Below are positions 1-6,569 of a stretch of DNA of 39,628 nt, piece by piece. A model generated the notes under the pieces. The model was given only the letters and a program-made list of their open reading frames with translations. It made no database searches and was not told where the DNA came from. Positions within the stretch are counted from its first letter, which is position 1; each line of letters opens with the position of its first letter. Made by a program: the position numbers and the translations under genes. The stretch is from the IMG/VR virus record IMGVR_UViG_3300037296_000177, positions 1 through 39,628 of that record; one strand, given 5' to 3'. Source of the stretch: a virus.

Positions 1-78
1 CTTAGAAATCAGGCAGAGACAGCAATAGAAAAGCTCATAGAGCTAGCCGAAGCGGTAGAAGAAAATGAAAATAAATGA
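1..78 (+). CDS. DUF1382-like small early protein, 3' part
   Basis: This is the last 25 codons of the 64-residue gene that is complete at 39385-39579. Codon 1 of the window falls exactly on a codon boundary (L-R-N-Q...), and the stop is TGA at 76-78. The start of the next gene at 65 overlaps this stop by 14 bases in another frame. The gene looks partial only because the circle was cut here; see the entry at 39385. Confidence 0.9.
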   Translation, partial: LRNQAETAIEKLIELAEAVEENENK

Positions 79-127
79 GTTCGTTTTTATAAGTGCCCGC
101 CAGTGTGGTAAGAACTACTCGAGAGCA
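1..127. repeat. Terminal direct repeat, left copy
   Basis: These 127 bases are identical to 39502-39628. An exact overlap at the two ends of a contig is the usual sign of a circular molecule assembled with a fixed k-mer, and 127 is a common assembler k-mer length. The repeat falls inside coding sequence, and both genes it cuts are restored when the ends are joined. That argues against a genuine terminally redundant linear genome. Confidence 0.95.
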
Positions 128-313
128 TTAGCGGCAGAAATGGTCACAAAACAGGTCACTGAAATAGAGCCCCTTCTTTGCCAGCAAAATAATTTTACCT
201 TGTTATGCTTGCATGAGGCGGAAGCCAATCAAAACAAGCCAAGGCAGAATTTATTTAATGCTATTGAATTGGAACTAAAAAATGAAAATAGAACCCGTCA
301 CAAACGGCCCTAA
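65..313 (+). CDS. Small hypothetical early protein (82 aa)
   Basis: I do not recognise this protein. It has 82 residues, starts at an ATG that overlaps the previous gene, and has a purine-rich GAAGAA stretch just upstream as a possible ribosome-binding site. The N-terminus (MKINEFVFISARQCGKNYSR) has a short hydrophobic strand and a GKNYSR segment that is not a true P-loop. No signal peptide or membrane segment is visible. It is the last gene of the long early operon that crosses the circle junction, and the terminator at 340-366 follows it. Translation coupling with the preceding DUF1382-like gene is likely. No function is assigned. Confidence 0.65.
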   Translation: MKINEFVFISARQCGKNYSRALAAEMVTKQVTEIEPLLCQQNNFTLLCLHEAEANQNKPRQNLFNAIELELKNENRTRHKRP

Positions 314-339
314 CTTTACGAACAAAAGCCGCTTAAATT

Positions 340-366
340 AGCCATTCTATTGAGTGGCTTTTTTTT
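340..366 (+). terminator. Rho-independent terminator of the early operon
   Basis: An 8-bp stem (AGCCATTC at 340-347, GAGTGGCT at 352-359, one G-T wobble) closes a 4-nt TATT loop and is followed by a run of T from 359 to 366. It lies 26 bases after the stop at 313 and closes the early operon before the winged-helix gene. Confidence 0.88.
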
Positions 367-397
367 GCCTGTTATTCCCGTCTATGGAGTGTCGCCC

Positions 398-970
398 GTG
401 TTGCGTAATAGTCTTATTTTCCCTTTGTTATCCGAACCTGCAGCAATGAAACGGGGCGGTTTAACGGTGAATTACCTAGAGAAAACCGATAACTTTAGAT
501 CGACGAGCGAAGAGATCCGCGCCGAACTTCATAAAATGAAAGCCGATAAGCTGGTTATATCAAAATCTGGCGGTATCTGGACACTAACCGACAACGGTTT
601 GGCCGCATGGATGAGTGAAAAAGTATCACCAAAGGCATGTGCAAAAAAGGTTGTCGCGAGTGTGCCGAGTGGCGGAAAAATAACAAATAATGCCCCCATT
701 TTGGAAAAAACGGTTTCTGTTACTGATTTGGTAACGCCATCTACGCCGCCAGTGGGGCAATTGCAAGATTTTACCGAATTACTAGCCGAGCTGGCGACGC
801 TGCAGGACGTCAATCAACTTAAAGCGAAGGTTGCGCTAATTAGTGAGCTTTACAAGTGGCTACACCCCGAAATAGGCGATCTGTTCGCCGAAATCATAGA
901 CGAGTTAGTCAAGCACCAGGATATCGCGCGAATGGCGAGAAAGTGCCTTTTAGGCGTTGCCCGGTCATAG
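398..970 (+). CDS. Winged-helix DNA-binding protein, putative regulator
   Basis: The chosen GTG start at 398 has GGAG at 386-389, eight bases upstream, and gives 190 residues. The open frame extends back to 350, but that would begin inside the terminator; ATG 446 is a shorter alternative. Residues 1-75 look like a winged helix: a helical stretch with KTDNFRSTSEEIRAELHKMK, then a strand-turn-strand wing (LVISKSGGIWTLTDNGL). A Ser/Thr/Pro-rich linker follows, then a helical C-terminal half from about residue 120. It stands alone between a terminator and the integrase region, so it may regulate int or bind the adjacent repeats. It could also be a plasmid replication or copy-control factor. The family is not identified; the fold assignment is inference. 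Confidence 0.7.
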   Translation: MLRNSLIFPLLSEPAAMKRGGLTVNYLEKTDNFRSTSEEIRAELHKMKADKLVISKSGGIWTLTDNGLAAWMSEKVSPKACAKKVVASVPSGGKITNNAPILEKTVSVTDLVTPSTPPVGQLQDFTELLAELATLQDVNQLKAKVALISELYKWLHPEIGDLFAEIIDELVKHQDIARMARKCLLGVARS

Positions 971-1378
971 GCTTAAGCCTGGTTATTTGTGGGTTTATCG
1001 CCACTCCAAAACGCCATCTTTTGTTTGCCGGCGCCAAACCCCGAAAGTTTCGGCTAAAATGACTGGTTGCAGCGCACTTGTGGGCAATCTCTTTGAGAGC
1101 GCCGCCCCATGCCACCCTAGGCCCTAATAATAATAAATAAATACTATAAATTAAGTATTATTTATTTATTTCTACAGGGTGTTTCCTAGGGTGTTGTCTA
1201 GGGTGGTGCGGGTTGCTTGGGGGTGTTATCCCCTGTCCTATTTTAAGTTAGGGTAAAACCCCGAAAACGGGTTTAATTTGCGGCTTTGCACTGATTACGG
1301 TGTTTTTTAGGGTGGGGCTGATTTTGACCACCCCACCCGTGATAATTCTAGCAATCATGCGGTCTGTAGCTTATTGGG
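971..1378. other. Non-coding region with AT palindrome and TAGGGTG repeats; candidate attP or origin
   Basis: This stretch has no credible gene. It holds an imperfect AT-rich palindrome (about 1129-1170) with perfect inner arms AATACT (1140-1145) and AGTATT (1154-1159) around an 8-base centre. Around it are copies of a TAGGGTG-type heptamer: inverted CACCCTA at 1113-1119, then CAGGGTG 1175-1181, TAGGGTG 1187-1193, 1199-1205 and 1308-1314, a partial TAGGGT at 1249-1254, and C-rich CCACCCCACCC near 1327. A crossover core flanked by arm-type repeats next to an integrase gene is the usual layout of a phage attP. An AT-rich stretch beside iteron-like repeats would also fit a plasmid origin. Confidence 0.5.
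1129..1170. repeat. AT-rich inverted repeat (candidate recombination core)
   Basis: Arms AATACT and AGTATT flank ATAAATTA. Pairing continues outward for about ten more A-T pairs with single-base bulges. The 8-base centre resembles the spacer length of loxP-type sites, but outer arm symmetry is only partial (9 of 13 by my alignment). Its position 230 bases before the recombinase gene supports an att or resolution site; direct evidence is lacking. Confidence 0.55.
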
Positions 1379-1387
1379 GTGTTTTGG

Positions 1388-2446
1388 GTGCTATCTGTTA
1401 CAGACATACTGCGAGATAAAGGTTTAATCGACGAGTGGATCGACTGGGCCGAAATGAACAAAGGGTTAGCCCATTCAACGACCGGCAAGTACCGTCAGGC
1501 CGCGACCAGATTAAAAGAATATCTACACGCCCAAGGTGTGACATTTGAAACAGCCAGTCATGATCAAATTGAATTATGGGCGGGTTTAGTATTATTCAAA
1601 GAGTACAAGTTAACCGCCCCCGCAAGAAAACCGCTTATAGCAGCGATTAGGAATCTATACCGTTATTTAGAACGTCGCCCAGATAAAAAATTTACTCATA
1701 ACCCCGCCGCATTAATCGAAACCCCCCGCGTCGGGCGTAGTAATGGCACCCAGCTGCAGTTACATAATTTAGAGCGCATTCTACAACAGCCCGACCTTGA
1801 TACATGGGAGGGCGCGCGCGATCTTGCCATGCTTATGATGTTGGCTGGCACCGGTTTACGTGTTGATACCCTGGCAAAGTTAAATGCCAGCAACATACGC
1901 CGCACTGAATTTAAAGGCGCCGATCGTTACTTAATTAAAACGCTCACCAAGGGAAAAACTGAGATAGAGGTGCCTTTGCCGCTAGAAGCGCAAGTCGCAT
2001 TGCAATTCTATTTAGCCCACCCAGAAACCCAAGAAATCGACCGCGAGATCCAAACCAATAACCAGGCCGATGCTGTGCTCTTTGTTACCAGGGGAAATCG
2101 TATGGTAAAAAAAGCTAAGTATCACGGCGAAGCGCGCCGCATAAGTTCAAAAAGTATCGACGATCGTATTAAGATATACGCAGAGAAAGCAGGCATACCC
2201 AATGTCGAGAGTCACGCCCACGCATTCCGCCACTTGTTCGGCACAGAAATGGCGGAAGATGACGCCAGCCCATTTGAGATACAGGCGTTAATGGGGCATA
2301 AAGACATTAGGTCGAGCCAGGTATACATCCATATGGCCACACGTAAAAAGACCGAGCGCAGCGACACATCTAACCCACTTGGTAAGGTATCGACCCCTAT
2401 GTCAGATATGGCTAAGCAGTTCTTTAACCCCCCCACCCCCTCTTAA
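1388..2446 (+). CDS. int: Tyrosine recombinase / phage integrase
   Basis: This is a XerC/D-type site-specific DNA recombinase. The frame is open from GTG 1379, but GTG 1388 has GGGGTG at 1376-1381 at good spacing, giving 352 residues. An N-terminal SAM-like core-binding domain (about 10-110) precedes the catalytic domain. Counting from 1379, the catalytic residues are visible: Arg161 (TGLRVDTL), Lys191 or Lys193, His281-x-x-Arg284 (HAFRHLFG), His307 (MGHKD) and nucleophile Tyr316 (QVYIHMA). The length fits the family, and it lacks the extra domains of N15-type protelomerases. It presumably acts on the palindrome region just upstream, either integrating the phage or resolving plasmid multimers; which of the two cannot be told from sequence. 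Confidence 0.93.
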   Translation: MLSVTDILRDKGLIDEWIDWAEMNKGLAHSTTGKYRQAATRLKEYLHAQGVTFETASHDQIELWAGLVLFKEYKLTAPARKPLIAAIRNLYRYLERRPDKKFTHNPAALIETPRVGRSNGTQLQLHNLERILQQPDLDTWEGARDLAMLMMLAGTGLRVDTLAKLNASNIRRTEFKGADRYLIKTLTKGKTEIEVPLPLEAQVALQFYLAHPETQEIDREIQTNNQADAVLFVTRGNRMVKKAKYHGEARRISSKSIDDRIKIYAEKAGIPNVESHAHAFRHLFGTEMAEDDASPFEIQALMGHKDIRSSQVYIHMATRKKTERSDTSNPLGKVSTPMSDMAKQFFNPPTPS

Positions 2447-2782
2447 TAATAATTATATTAATTTTACCATAACCCCTTTGGTCCCTTTGGGGTCGTGTTG
2501 GTTCTTAGAACTCCTATATTCCCAACCCCTTCATGCTCTATGCACTACGAATCTAGGGGCCTGCGGTAGTGTGTAGAATTGCCTTTAAGAACGACCTAAA
2601 CCAAGTACAATAGATCTTGCTCACTTAACCAGGCACTACCAACCATTACCAAACCTAACCGCGCATTAGTAAGAAAAGCGCGGTTAGGCTAAAGCAATCA
2701 ACGGTACTATCTGGCCTCACTCCAAAGCAGCAACGAACAAAAGCGCGGTAAGAAGTACAAACTAATAAATATAGGGGTGCGT
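2447..2782. other. Intergenic region with two stem-loops
   Basis: No gene is supported here. An ACCCC...GGGGT stem-loop lies at 2472-2493 without a T tract, 25 bases after the int stop. A perfect 11-bp stem-loop lies at 2654-2688. An 11-base direct repeat AAAAGCGCGGT occurs at 2674-2684, where it forms part of the second stem, and again at 2739-2749. The region between 2640 and 2660 repeats ACCAACC/ACCAAACC-type words. The end of this stretch should hold the promoter of the next gene, but no clear -35/-10 pair is visible. Confidence 0.5.
2654..2688. repeat. Perfect 11-bp stem-loop
   Basis: CCTAACCGCGC (2654-2664) and GCGCGGTTAGG (2678-2688) pair perfectly around a 13-base A-rich loop. There is no T run on either side, so it is not a standard terminator. 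Part of the right arm is repeated at 2739-2749. It could be an operator, a replication hairpin or a structured leader. Confidence 0.6.
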
Positions 2783-3382
2783 ATGACGTCATCTAGTGAG
2801 GGTTTACCTAAAGTACAGGCACAATGCAAAGGGGTGGGGGCAAGGCATGCAGAACCCCCCACCCCCCACGGACAGGGTGGGTACCTAGATAACTGTAATA
2901 ATCCTAAGCCGCCTTTAAGGGAAAATAAAAATTCGAACGATGACAAAATGGTTAATAACCCATATCATGCCCGCCCCGATCTAAAGCAAGTAGACTTATT
3001 TTGGATTGAAACCGGTCCTAAGATTTTAACCGAGCACCATATACCCGTTTATACCGGCCGCGCCGCTCCAAGCATTCCGCCGCAATTTACAGATATAAAC
3101 TTGCCGCCAATGTGGCAGAGAATCGCCGCGTCTATCGGCTCAGAGCGTTTTCTAGAATTAATGGGGCTTATGTGGGATTTTGCCCCGCGCGACGGTGAGC
3201 GCCAGCGTGTGGACGTGCCCAGTCGCGAAACTTACACCCGATTATTTAGAAATGGGGTTATCCGCCAATGTGCAGCCATGGGGCTAGATAGCAATCAAAC
3301 CGTGCGAACGTTAAACCAGAAAAAAATCCCGGTATCAGAAACGACCGTAAATAGAGTTTTAAAATATATTCCTTGGGAGTAA
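2783..3382 (+). CDS. Mor-like HTH regulator (putative)
   Basis: The chosen ATG at 2783 has AGGGG five bases upstream and gives 199 residues; GTG 2777 and ATG 2948 are alternatives. Residues 1-55 are low-complexity and unlike a domain, and their DNA contains a 10-bp G/C hairpin (2831-2865), so translation from 2948 is possible. The C-terminal 90 residues resemble the Mor/C family of phage Mu middle/late activators: an amphipathic helix (WQRIAASIGSERFLELMG), a VDVPSRE turn, an RLFRNGVIRQ helix, then an HTH (KKIPVSETTVNRVLKYI). Such proteins activate phage operons as dimers. The target would be a middle or late promoter, but the match is by motif only. Confidence 0.65.
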   Translation: MTSSSEGLPKVQAQCKGVGARHAEPPTPHGQGGYLDNCNNPKPPLRENKNSNDDKMVNNPYHARPDLKQVDLFWIETGPKILTEHHIPVYTGRAAPSIPPQFTDINLPPMWQRIAASIGSERFLELMGLMWDFAPRDGERQRVDVPSRETYTRLFRNGVIRQCAAMGLDSNQTVRTLNQKKIPVSETTVNRVLKYIPWE

Positions 3383-3387
3383 AGAAA

Positions 3388-3801
3388 ATGGTTCACCGCG
3401 TTGTATTAATTTTTTTCGCCACCTTGCTAGGTGGCTGTATTTGGCATCCTGGGCCAGTGGGTGATATTAAAGATTTGATAGATAAAAATCTTAGCCGCGA
3501 GGGGTGGCAATATGTCGAGCATTACGAACACATGGGAAAGTTAACGATCGCCGTTTCTGTGCCCCCTAGCTTGTCAGATTTGGCATTTAGGGACGATCTA
3601 GAACGTAAGTTTTTGATAAGGACAGCAAGTGGCGCTTGCCCTACCGGGCTTTATATTAATATGGATAAAAGCCTGGGCCGTCCATTCAATCCAGCTACGG
3701 CAATAATTGGCGATGAATTTAAAGGCGTAGAATCGTTTGTAATCGATATTAAAGCGCAGGACGGGGCGTTGATAGGGTCTTATGATTGTTTAATGCCCTA
3801 G
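3388..3801 (+). CDS. Small outer-membrane or periplasmic lipoprotein
   Basis: The ATG at 3388 has GGGAG nine bases upstream and gives 137 residues; the frame is open five codons further back from a TTG. The N-terminus MVHRVVLIFFATLLGGC is a typical type II signal sequence with lipobox LGGC, so the mature protein should be lipidated. The rest is a soluble domain of about 115 residues with two more cysteines (TASGACPTG and SYDCLMP), possibly forming a disulfide. It is co-directional with the Mor-like gene six bases after its stop. A phage lipoprotein outside the lysis cassette is often a lysogenic-conversion or superinfection-exclusion factor, but nothing in the sequence proves this here. Confidence 0.75.
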   Translation: MVHRVVLIFFATLLGGCIWHPGPVGDIKDLIDKNLSREGWQYVEHYEHMGKLTIAVSVPPSLSDLAFRDDLERKFLIRTASGACPTGLYINMDKSLGRPFNPATAIIGDEFKGVESFVIDIKAQDGALIGSYDCLMP

Positions 3802-3868
3802 GGCTTGCAAAACCCCGCATACGGGTTATTATGTGCGAGCTGAACATGTGGAGTGGACAGTGAGCCCT

Positions 3869-3902
3869 AAAGGCCGGTAATTTTTAATTACCGGCCTTTT
3901 TT
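3869..3902. terminator. Bidirectional terminator between convergent units
   Basis: A perfect 14-bp stem (3869-3882 with 3886-3899) with a TTT loop is flanked by T on the right and A on the left, so it can stop transcription from both sides. It separates the + strand lipoprotein gene from the - strand gene at 3918-4091. Confidence 0.92.
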
Positions 3903-3917
3903 ATTGGGGTAATGAAA

Positions 3918-4091
3918 TTAATGTTTTAGTTGTTGCTGTGATAGCTCGATAATTCTTTCTATGTACGCTTTCCCCACCGCATTAGCACACTCATTCGCCC
4001 AAGCGATAAAAACGGGCTGCAGCGCGGGCGGTACGGTTTGGGTTGCGGGCCAGTCACTTATCATAGATGATACGGCGGCTTGTAATTTCAT
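3918..4091 (-). CDS. Small hypothetical protein after parB (57 aa)
   Basis: This short - strand gene starts at the ATG complement of 4089-4091, with GGAG eight bases upstream on the same strand, and ends at TAA (complement of 3918-3920). The product begins MKLQAAVSSMISDWPATQTV and ends with a Lys/Gln-rich helix, IERIIELSQQQLKH. It is probably helical, cytosolic and without a signal. It lies 160 bases downstream of parB in the same direction, with a parS-like element between them, so it may be a late member of the par transcript. A 44-codon + strand frame overlaps it but has no ribosome-binding site. The function is unknown. Confidence 0.62.
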   Translation of the reverse strand: MKLQAAVSSMISDWPATQTVPPALQPVFIAWANECANAVGKAYIERIIELSQQQLKH

Positions 4092-4120
4092 GGTCTAGAC
4101 TCCAATGTTTTTGCAAGTTT

Positions 4121-4151
4121 GGGCGGTGTTAGAGCACCGCCCTTTTATTTT
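4121..4151 (+). terminator. Rho-independent terminator facing the par operon
   Basis: An 8-bp perfect stem (GGGCGGTG 4121-4128, CACCGCCC 4135-4142) with a 6-base loop is followed by TTTTATTTT on the + strand. No + strand gene lies directly upstream. It could be a second barrier that protects parB from antisense read-through, or the end of a short antisense RNA against the 57-residue gene. Confidence 0.75.
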
Positions 4152-4161
4152 AAATTCTTTA

Positions 4162-4178
4162 AAGTTTCAGTGAAACTT
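4162..4178. promoter_or_regulatory. Secondary parS-like palindrome
   Basis: AAGTTTCA-G-TGAAACTT is a perfect 8+1+8 palindrome sharing the GTTTCA/TGAAAC half-sites of the main element at 4204-4251, with its centre about 72 bases away. A related half-site lies at the same distance from the other main element, near 7825. It is a likely ParB binding site. Confidence 0.7.
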
Positions 4179-4203
4179 CAAATACAGTTCTTACTACTTC
4201 CCA

Positions 4204-4251
4204 AAAAACCCTTATAAATCAAATACTTATAAGGTTTCACCAGTGAAACTC
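4204..4251 (-). promoter_or_regulatory. parS-like centromere element, copy A
   Basis: Core GTTTCAC-CA-GTGAAAC (4234-4249) sits just past the parB stop, followed on the - strand by a TATAA...TTGAT.TATAAGGGTTT block. Read on the - strand, the whole element matches copy B at 7751-7796 at most positions. The half-sites resemble the GTTTCAC/GTGAAAC arms of classical parS sites, but with two extra bases at the centre. ParB binding is inferred from this and from the location beside parB. Confidence 0.78.
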
Positions 4252-5222
4252 TATTTAACACCTAGGTTTTTAAGCGTTTCTTTAAACGATTTAAACAGCT
4301 CAGCGGCGGTTAAATCTTCGGTATCTAAACTCATCGTTATTTTAGACCCCTTTTCTTTCTTGGCCGCGATGGCTAATTTATCCCCGATTAAAGCTTGGTA
4401 TTCGTTTGCCGCTTTAGGCGCTTCGGCCTTGGTATTATTAACCGATTTAATCAAGTCGTTAATGACTGCAGCTGCCGCCATTTTTTTGCCAGCGGCTTTA
4501 AGGTTGTATGCTCTTTTTTCGACAGTGGCTTTCGTAGATGACGACTTTAATAACGATCCCAATTTTGCCGCGCTAGTGACCGGCATCGAAAGCGGGTCGC
4601 TGATTAATGCCATTACCGCCACATTATGCAAAACAAACTCAGCCGCCAAATATTTAGAAACGTGAGATTTTGGCTTGCCTCGGCGGGCGGCCAATTCTGA
4701 CGCTGTGCTAAATAGTTCCGCTTCTAATGCTGCAGCGTAAGATTTTGCCCGCTCCATTTCGCTAATATCTTCGCGGTCGTCATTCTCGCTGTCCATTTCA
4801 AGCCATGCGTCGACATCGCTCATATCCTCACCACGGGCCAAAACTTTATACCCGAGTACAGAGCAAGCATAAGTGCGGCGACGGCCTTTAATGATTTCGT
4901 ACAAAAAGCCGTCGGGGTCATTTTCTAGCTTTCTGACCTTGATGGGATCTTTTTGGCCGATCGCTCTAATCGATTCGATAATGTCGGCGCAATCATTTTC
5001 GTTTAATTTTGTTTGATCACGGTCATGCAATCGCCAAGGGCGGATCACTGCCGGGTCGATTTCAAGATCAAGGCGTTGGTGATGTATTACTTTTTGATCT
5101 TCTTTACGGGTTAATGAATCCAGCACCGGCAGTACCGGCTTTTTAGTAACTGGCTTTTCATCGCTTGCCTTATCGTCTAAAAATAAACTAGCCATATTTA
5201 CCGTGTTTCTTTTCTTACTCAT
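4251..5222 (-). CDS. parB: ParB, centromere-binding partition protein
   Basis: ParB binds parS and loads ParA so that plasmid copies are moved apart. The 323-residue product has an N-terminal arm for ParA contact (1-45). Next comes the ParB/sulfiredoxin-like domain, with GQKDPIKVRK (89-98) and the arginine patch IIKGRRRTYACSVLG (110-124), which is the CTP/DNA-clamp region of the family. The acidic segment SENDDREDISEMERAKSY (145-162) follows, then an HTH (ELAARRGKPKSHVSKYLAAE, about 176-195) and a C-terminal dimerisation region. The gene overlaps the end of parA by 8 bases, so the two are translationally coupled. A parS-like site begins right after its stop. The length fits plasmid ParBs of type Ia systems. 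Confidence 0.93.
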   Translation of the reverse strand: MSKKRNTVNMASLFLDDKASDEKPVTKKPVLPVLDSLTRKEDQKVIHHQRLDLEIDPAVIRPWRLHDRDQTKLNENDCADIIESIRAIGQKDPIKVRKLENDPDGFLYEIIKGRRRTYACSVLGYKVLARGEDMSDVDAWLEMDSENDDREDISEMERAKSYAAALEAELFSTASELAARRGKPKSHVSKYLAAEFVLHNVAVMALISDPLSMPVTSAAKLGSLLKSSSTKATVEKRAYNLKAAGKKMAAAAVINDLIKSVNNTKAEAPKAANEYQALIGDKLAIAAKKEKGSKITMSLDTEDLTAAELFKSFKETLKNLGVK

Positions 5223-6444
5223 TTTCTAGCCCCAATTTCTTTTTCTGTTCATCCATTTTTAAATTCAATCGCTCGCGGCGGTCTTGCATGCTCGGCCATT
5301 GGTTTAAAATTTCCTGTTCAATCATTCCGCAAGCATACTCAACAGCGGCCAACGGTTTAGCCTTTGGTCGGCGATCTTCCAAAATAGTGCCGAAAGTCAT
5401 TGCCGCATTAGCGATCTCTGAAAGCATAGGTACCTCGGCGGCTAATACGCCATCGCCAAACGCGGCGCGCATATACCCTAAAAAGGTTTTATCGGCCTTA
5501 TGGTTTTTTTGAACCTTGGTCGCTAAGATTTTCATAAAAGAATATTGCTTATCAGGCGCGATTCCTTCTAGAACACTTTCAATTAAGCGGAAAAACTGCA
5601 GCGTAGAACTAAAGTCGTAAAGCTGCGGCGGGGTTGGCACAACAAACGAATCGGCGGCGCATAAAATATTCATAGAGATCATGCCCAGCGCAGGCGGGCT
5701 ATCAATAATCACAACGTCGTAATTATTTTTAATAGAATCTAGGCCACGGCGCAAAGTAAAAAAGGCGTTTAATTTCTCCTCTCTCGACTTCATTTGCCCA
5801 ATCTTGGCGCCCATTTCTAATTCCAAATTATAAATTTGTAGGTTAGCGGGTATTAGATCCAGGTTAGGCCAATAGGTTTTTTTAATCGCATAATCGATAC
5901 TGCCCTGCTCGCCCCGAAAATAAGGCAAAAGTGTTTCGTCCTCATCGATGTGCAAATCAGGAATATAGCCGAAAGTAGTTGTCCCACTTCCTTGGCTGTC
6001 TAAGTCAGCCAGGCAGACGCGATAGCCTTGTGACGCGATGTATTGCGCCAATAAAACCGCTGTAACGGTTTTACCTACCCCACCTTTAAAAGACTGCACC
6101 GCGATAATTTGCGGCTGCTCGCCTAATGCTCGTTTCGGTAATGTGTTGCATACCGCGCGAAAGGCGTTTAATTGGTCTAAGCGATAACCGCTTACCTGGC
6201 CCCCGTCGCTGATTTGGCCGTCGATAAAATCAGGTACTAAGCCTTTTTCTATAAGCCCTTTTATTTTATTGGCGATCGTCGAGTGATGCTGGCCAACATC
6301 GGCCGCGACTTCTTTTCGACTCCATAAACGTTCCAGCACCTTTTTATCGTTCGGCTTTCGGCTTTCAGCTTCTACCGCCTCCAAAACTCGCTCGCCTCTT
6401 GCGAGTGCCTTTCTAACTAAATCTAATCCAATATTGCCTTGCAT
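5215..6444 (-). CDS. parA: ParA, partition ATPase (type Ia)
   Basis: ParA is a Walker-type ATPase that binds DNA non-specifically and moves ParB-parS complexes; type Ia members also repress their own promoter. The 409-residue product carries an N-terminal HTH (SRKEVAADVGQHHSTIANKI, about 42-61), as in P1 and F plasmids. The deviant Walker A is KGGVGKT at 120-126, A' is CLADLDSQGSGT (about 144-155) and Walker B is VVIIDSPPALG (244-254). The start has AAGGA seven bases upstream. It is the first gene of the - strand operon, and its promoter must lie in 6445-6570. The N-terminal HTH predicts autoregulation there. Confidence 0.95.
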   Translation of the reverse strand: MQGNIGLDLVRKALARGERVLEAVEAESRKPNDKKVLERLWSRKEVAADVGQHHSTIANKIKGLIEKGLVPDFIDGQISDGGQVSGYRLDQLNAFRAVCNTLPKRALGEQPQIIAVQSFKGGVGKTVTAVLLAQYIASQGYRVCLADLDSQGSGTTTFGYIPDLHIDEDETLLPYFRGEQGSIDYAIKKTYWPNLDLIPANLQIYNLELEMGAKIGQMKSREEKLNAFFTLRRGLDSIKNNYDVVIIDSPPALGMISMNILCAADSFVVPTPPQLYDFSSTLQFFRLIESVLEGIAPDKQYSFMKILATKVQKNHKADKTFLGYMRAAFGDGVLAAEVPMLSEIANAAMTFGTILEDRRPKAKPLAAVEYACGMIEQEILNQWPSMQDRRERLNLKMDEQKKKLGLENE

Positions 6445-6535
6445 GGGTAAATCCTTAGTGACTTCAATTTTTCATTAATGCTATAGAATTGAATCGGGCA
6501 GCACAACAGATATTTTCAATAAATATAAAAAAGTG

Positions 6536-6563
6536 TTGCTTTTCGGTGTTTTGCGTGTAAATA
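6536..6563 (+). promoter_or_regulatory. Candidate sigma70 promoter for the structured RNA
   Basis: TTGCTT (6536-6541) and TAAATA (6558-6563) are spaced by 16 bases, with TG directly before the -10. It points + strand, away from parA and into the hairpin-rich region. This is a by-eye match only. Confidence 0.45.
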
Positions 6564-6569
6564 TGCACA

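Noticed and set aside
282-341. 19-codon ORF starting MKIEPVTNGPNF at the end of the early operon
   Set aside because: It is too short, overlaps the previous gene and runs into the terminator stem; it cannot be supported alone.
529-1115. Antisense and out-of-frame ORFs around 529-813, 856-1062 and 909-1115
   Set aside because: They are shadows of the winged-helix gene or have no start signals and no recognisable protein character.
1129-2446. Protelomerase and telomere-resolution site (N15-like linear plasmid)
   Set aside because: The recombinase has about 350 residues with ordinary XerC/D layout, far shorter than known protelomerases, and the palindrome is imperfect.
3961-4098. 44-codon + strand frame opposite the 57-residue gene
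   Set aside because: It has no ribosome-binding site; the - strand frame has GGAG at good spacing and a more protein-like sequence.
4243-4665. 140-codon + strand frame inside parB
   Set aside because: It is an antisense shadow of a clearly identified ParB.
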